A DNA stretch of 6,115 nt from assembly GCA_012798975.1 (NCBI GenBank), contig JAAZME010000146.1, forward strand, positions 1 to 6,115, read 5' to 3'. The position numbers and the translations under genes are program-made. Positions 5,430 through 6,115 of this stretch are shown one piece after another. Under the pieces are notes generated by a model. It did no database searches. It was given only the letters and a program-made list of their open reading frames with translations, and was not told the origin of the DNA. This DNA is from Gallicola sp. Lineage in GTDB: Bacteria; Bacillota; Clostridia; Tissierellales; Peptoniphilaceae. Position 1 is the stretch's first letter; the number at the start of each line of letters is the position of its first letter.

Positions 5430-5438
5430 TGCTATAAT
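5430..5438 (+). promoter_or_regulatory. Extended -10 promoter for tsaE-tsaB
   Basis: TGCTATAAT (5430-5438) is a perfect TATAAT with the TGn extension. The only -35-like box is TTGATT (5412-5417) at a short 15-nt spacing, at the end of the terminator T-run. The -10 ends 16 nt before ATG 5455. A start near 5445 would fall inside the AGAGGTG ribosome binding site, so the leader would be unusually short. Confidence 0.55.
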
Positions 5439-5454
5439 GGAAGAGGTGTTGAAT

Positions 5455-5910
5455 ATGTATAAAAAAATTATAAATAATAAAAATGAAATGAAAGACTTCG
5501 GCTATCGATTAGCCGAAATATTGAAAAATGGTGATGTGCTTTCTCTTGTTGGCGGCATGGGTGCAGGCAAGACAACCTTGACGCAGTTTATAGGAGAAGG
5601 GTTGGACATAAAAGAATACATTACAAGTCCGACTTTTTCCATTGTACAAAGTTACCAAGGGAAGAAAGAAATAAATCATATCGATCTTTATCGAATAGAA
5701 GATGCGAGAGAACTGGAGTCTATCGATATGGACCAGTATTTATATCCAGAGGGCATTACCATTATTGAATGGGCATCAAGAGCTCCAGAATATATGCCTC
5801 GAAATAAAATGGATATTTTTATTGATTCTATAGACGAGGAGAAACGAGAGATCCGAATTGAAGGCAAAAACAATTGGGAACAGAAGCTGATAAAGGAGCT
5901 TGAAATATGA
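5455..5910 (+). CDS. tsaE: tRNA t6A37 biosynthesis ATPase TsaE
   Basis: A 151-residue cytoplasmic P-loop ATPase, full length for the TsaE (YjeE) family. With TsaB and TsaD it supports transfer of threonylcarbamoyl to A37 of ANN-decoding tRNAs. The Walker A motif is GGMGAGKT (33-40), where the more usual GDLGAGKT reads GGM. The family motif TSPTF is at 57-61, HIDLYRI (75-81, D77) is the Walker B-like region, and IIEWA (103-107) follows. Start ATG 5455 is chosen because AGAGGTG (5442-5448) lies 6 nt upstream and the protein then matches family N-termini. The in-frame ATG at 5437 overlaps the -10 box and is very unlikely. The stop overlaps the tsaB start (ATGA, 5907-5910), indicating translational coupling. 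Confidence 0.95.
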   Translation: MYKKIINNKNEMKDFGYRLAEILKNGDVLSLVGGMGAGKTTLTQFIGEGLDIKEYITSPTFSIVQSYQGKKEINHIDLYRIEDARELESIDMDQYLYPEGITIIEWASRAPEYMPRNKMDIFIDSIDEEKREIRIEGKNNWEQKLIKELEI

Positions 5911-6115
5911 TTGTATTAAGTGTAGATACTTCTACAATGATTTCATCTTGTGCATTATTGGAAGATGGAGTTATTATAGGCGAGATGAATATTAATCAGC
6001 AGAAAACCCATAGCGAGACTTTAGTGCCTATGATAAAAGATATGCTTGAGAGACTTGAAGTGGAACCGGAGAAGATTGATTTATATGCTGTAGGAAAAGG
6101 GCCAGGATCATTTAC
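5907..6115 (+). CDS. tsaB: tRNA t6A37 biosynthesis protein TsaB, N-terminal part
   Basis: The first 69 codons of TsaB (YeaZ), cut by the right edge; family members usually run to about 230 residues. TsaB is the inactive ASKHA-fold partner that dimerises with TsaD in the t6A37 complex. Visible markers are VDTST (6-10), KTHSETLVPMIKDML (34-48) and AVGKGPGSF (61-69), all typical of the N-terminal lobe. AAAGGAG (5892-5898) inside the tsaE end lies 8 nt before ATG 5907, and the start overlaps the tsaE stop by 4 nt. It is expected to share the tsaE transcript. Confidence 0.95.
   Translation, partial: MIVLSVDTSTMISSCALLEDGVIIGEMNINQQKTHSETLVPMIKDMLERLEVEPEKIDLYAVGKGPGSF

Noticed and set aside
1..6115. 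Mobile element, CRISPR array, phage or defence system
   Set aside because: No spaced direct repeats, terminal inverted repeats, transposase, integrase, Cas, toxin-antitoxin or restriction motifs were seen. The tRNA-Pro has no integrase gene or repeated 3' end beside it.

Overview
This window is an AT-rich stretch of a low-GC Gram-positive chromosome, most likely a member of the Clostridia. The evidence is strong AGGAGG-type ribosome binding sites, consensus sigma-A promoters (TTGATA-17-TATACT, TTGTTA-17-TATAAT), U-tailed hairpin terminators after most units, an FMN riboswitch ahead of an ECF riboflavin transporter gene, and the tsaE-tsaB pair. Genus-level assignment is not possible from what is visible. 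No mobile element, CRISPR array or phage gene was seen.

Layout, left to right. The last 31 codons of an unrecognised gene end at 98, and its stop overlaps a 16-bp perfect terminator hairpin. A tocopherol-cyclase-like gene (188..1107) follows; it is interrupted by a frame change at an A7 run that forms the heptamer A_AAA_AAG, and it is closed by a terminator at 1122..1150. Next is a two-gene unit: a small HD-domain (p)ppGpp-hydrolase-like gene (1206..1622) and an M18 aminopeptidase gene (1635..2906). An aspartate/glutamate racemase-family gene lies on the minus strand (3604..2903) and overlaps the aminopeptidase gene tail-to-tail by 4 nt. A tRNA-Pro(UGG) with an excellent promoter and its own terminator comes next, then a solitary glucose-type PTS enzyme IIA gene (4082..4579). 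After that come an FMN riboswitch (4619..4725), its terminator and ribU (4790..5380). The window ends with tsaE (5455..5910) and the first 69 codons of tsaB, whose start codon overlaps the tsaE stop.

Functionally this is mostly housekeeping: peptide turnover, possible alarmone or nucleotide hydrolysis, D-amino-acid metabolism, sugar-PTS phosphorelay, flavin-controlled riboflavin uptake and tRNA t6A37 synthesis. The parts most worth a second look are the frameshifted tocopherol-cyclase-like gene at a dnaX-type slippery heptamer, the small stand-alone HD hydrolase, and the FMN riboswitch. The riboswitch has a non-consensus P2 loop, and the antiterminator can be read directly from base pairing. 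I found no convincing novel multi-gene system.
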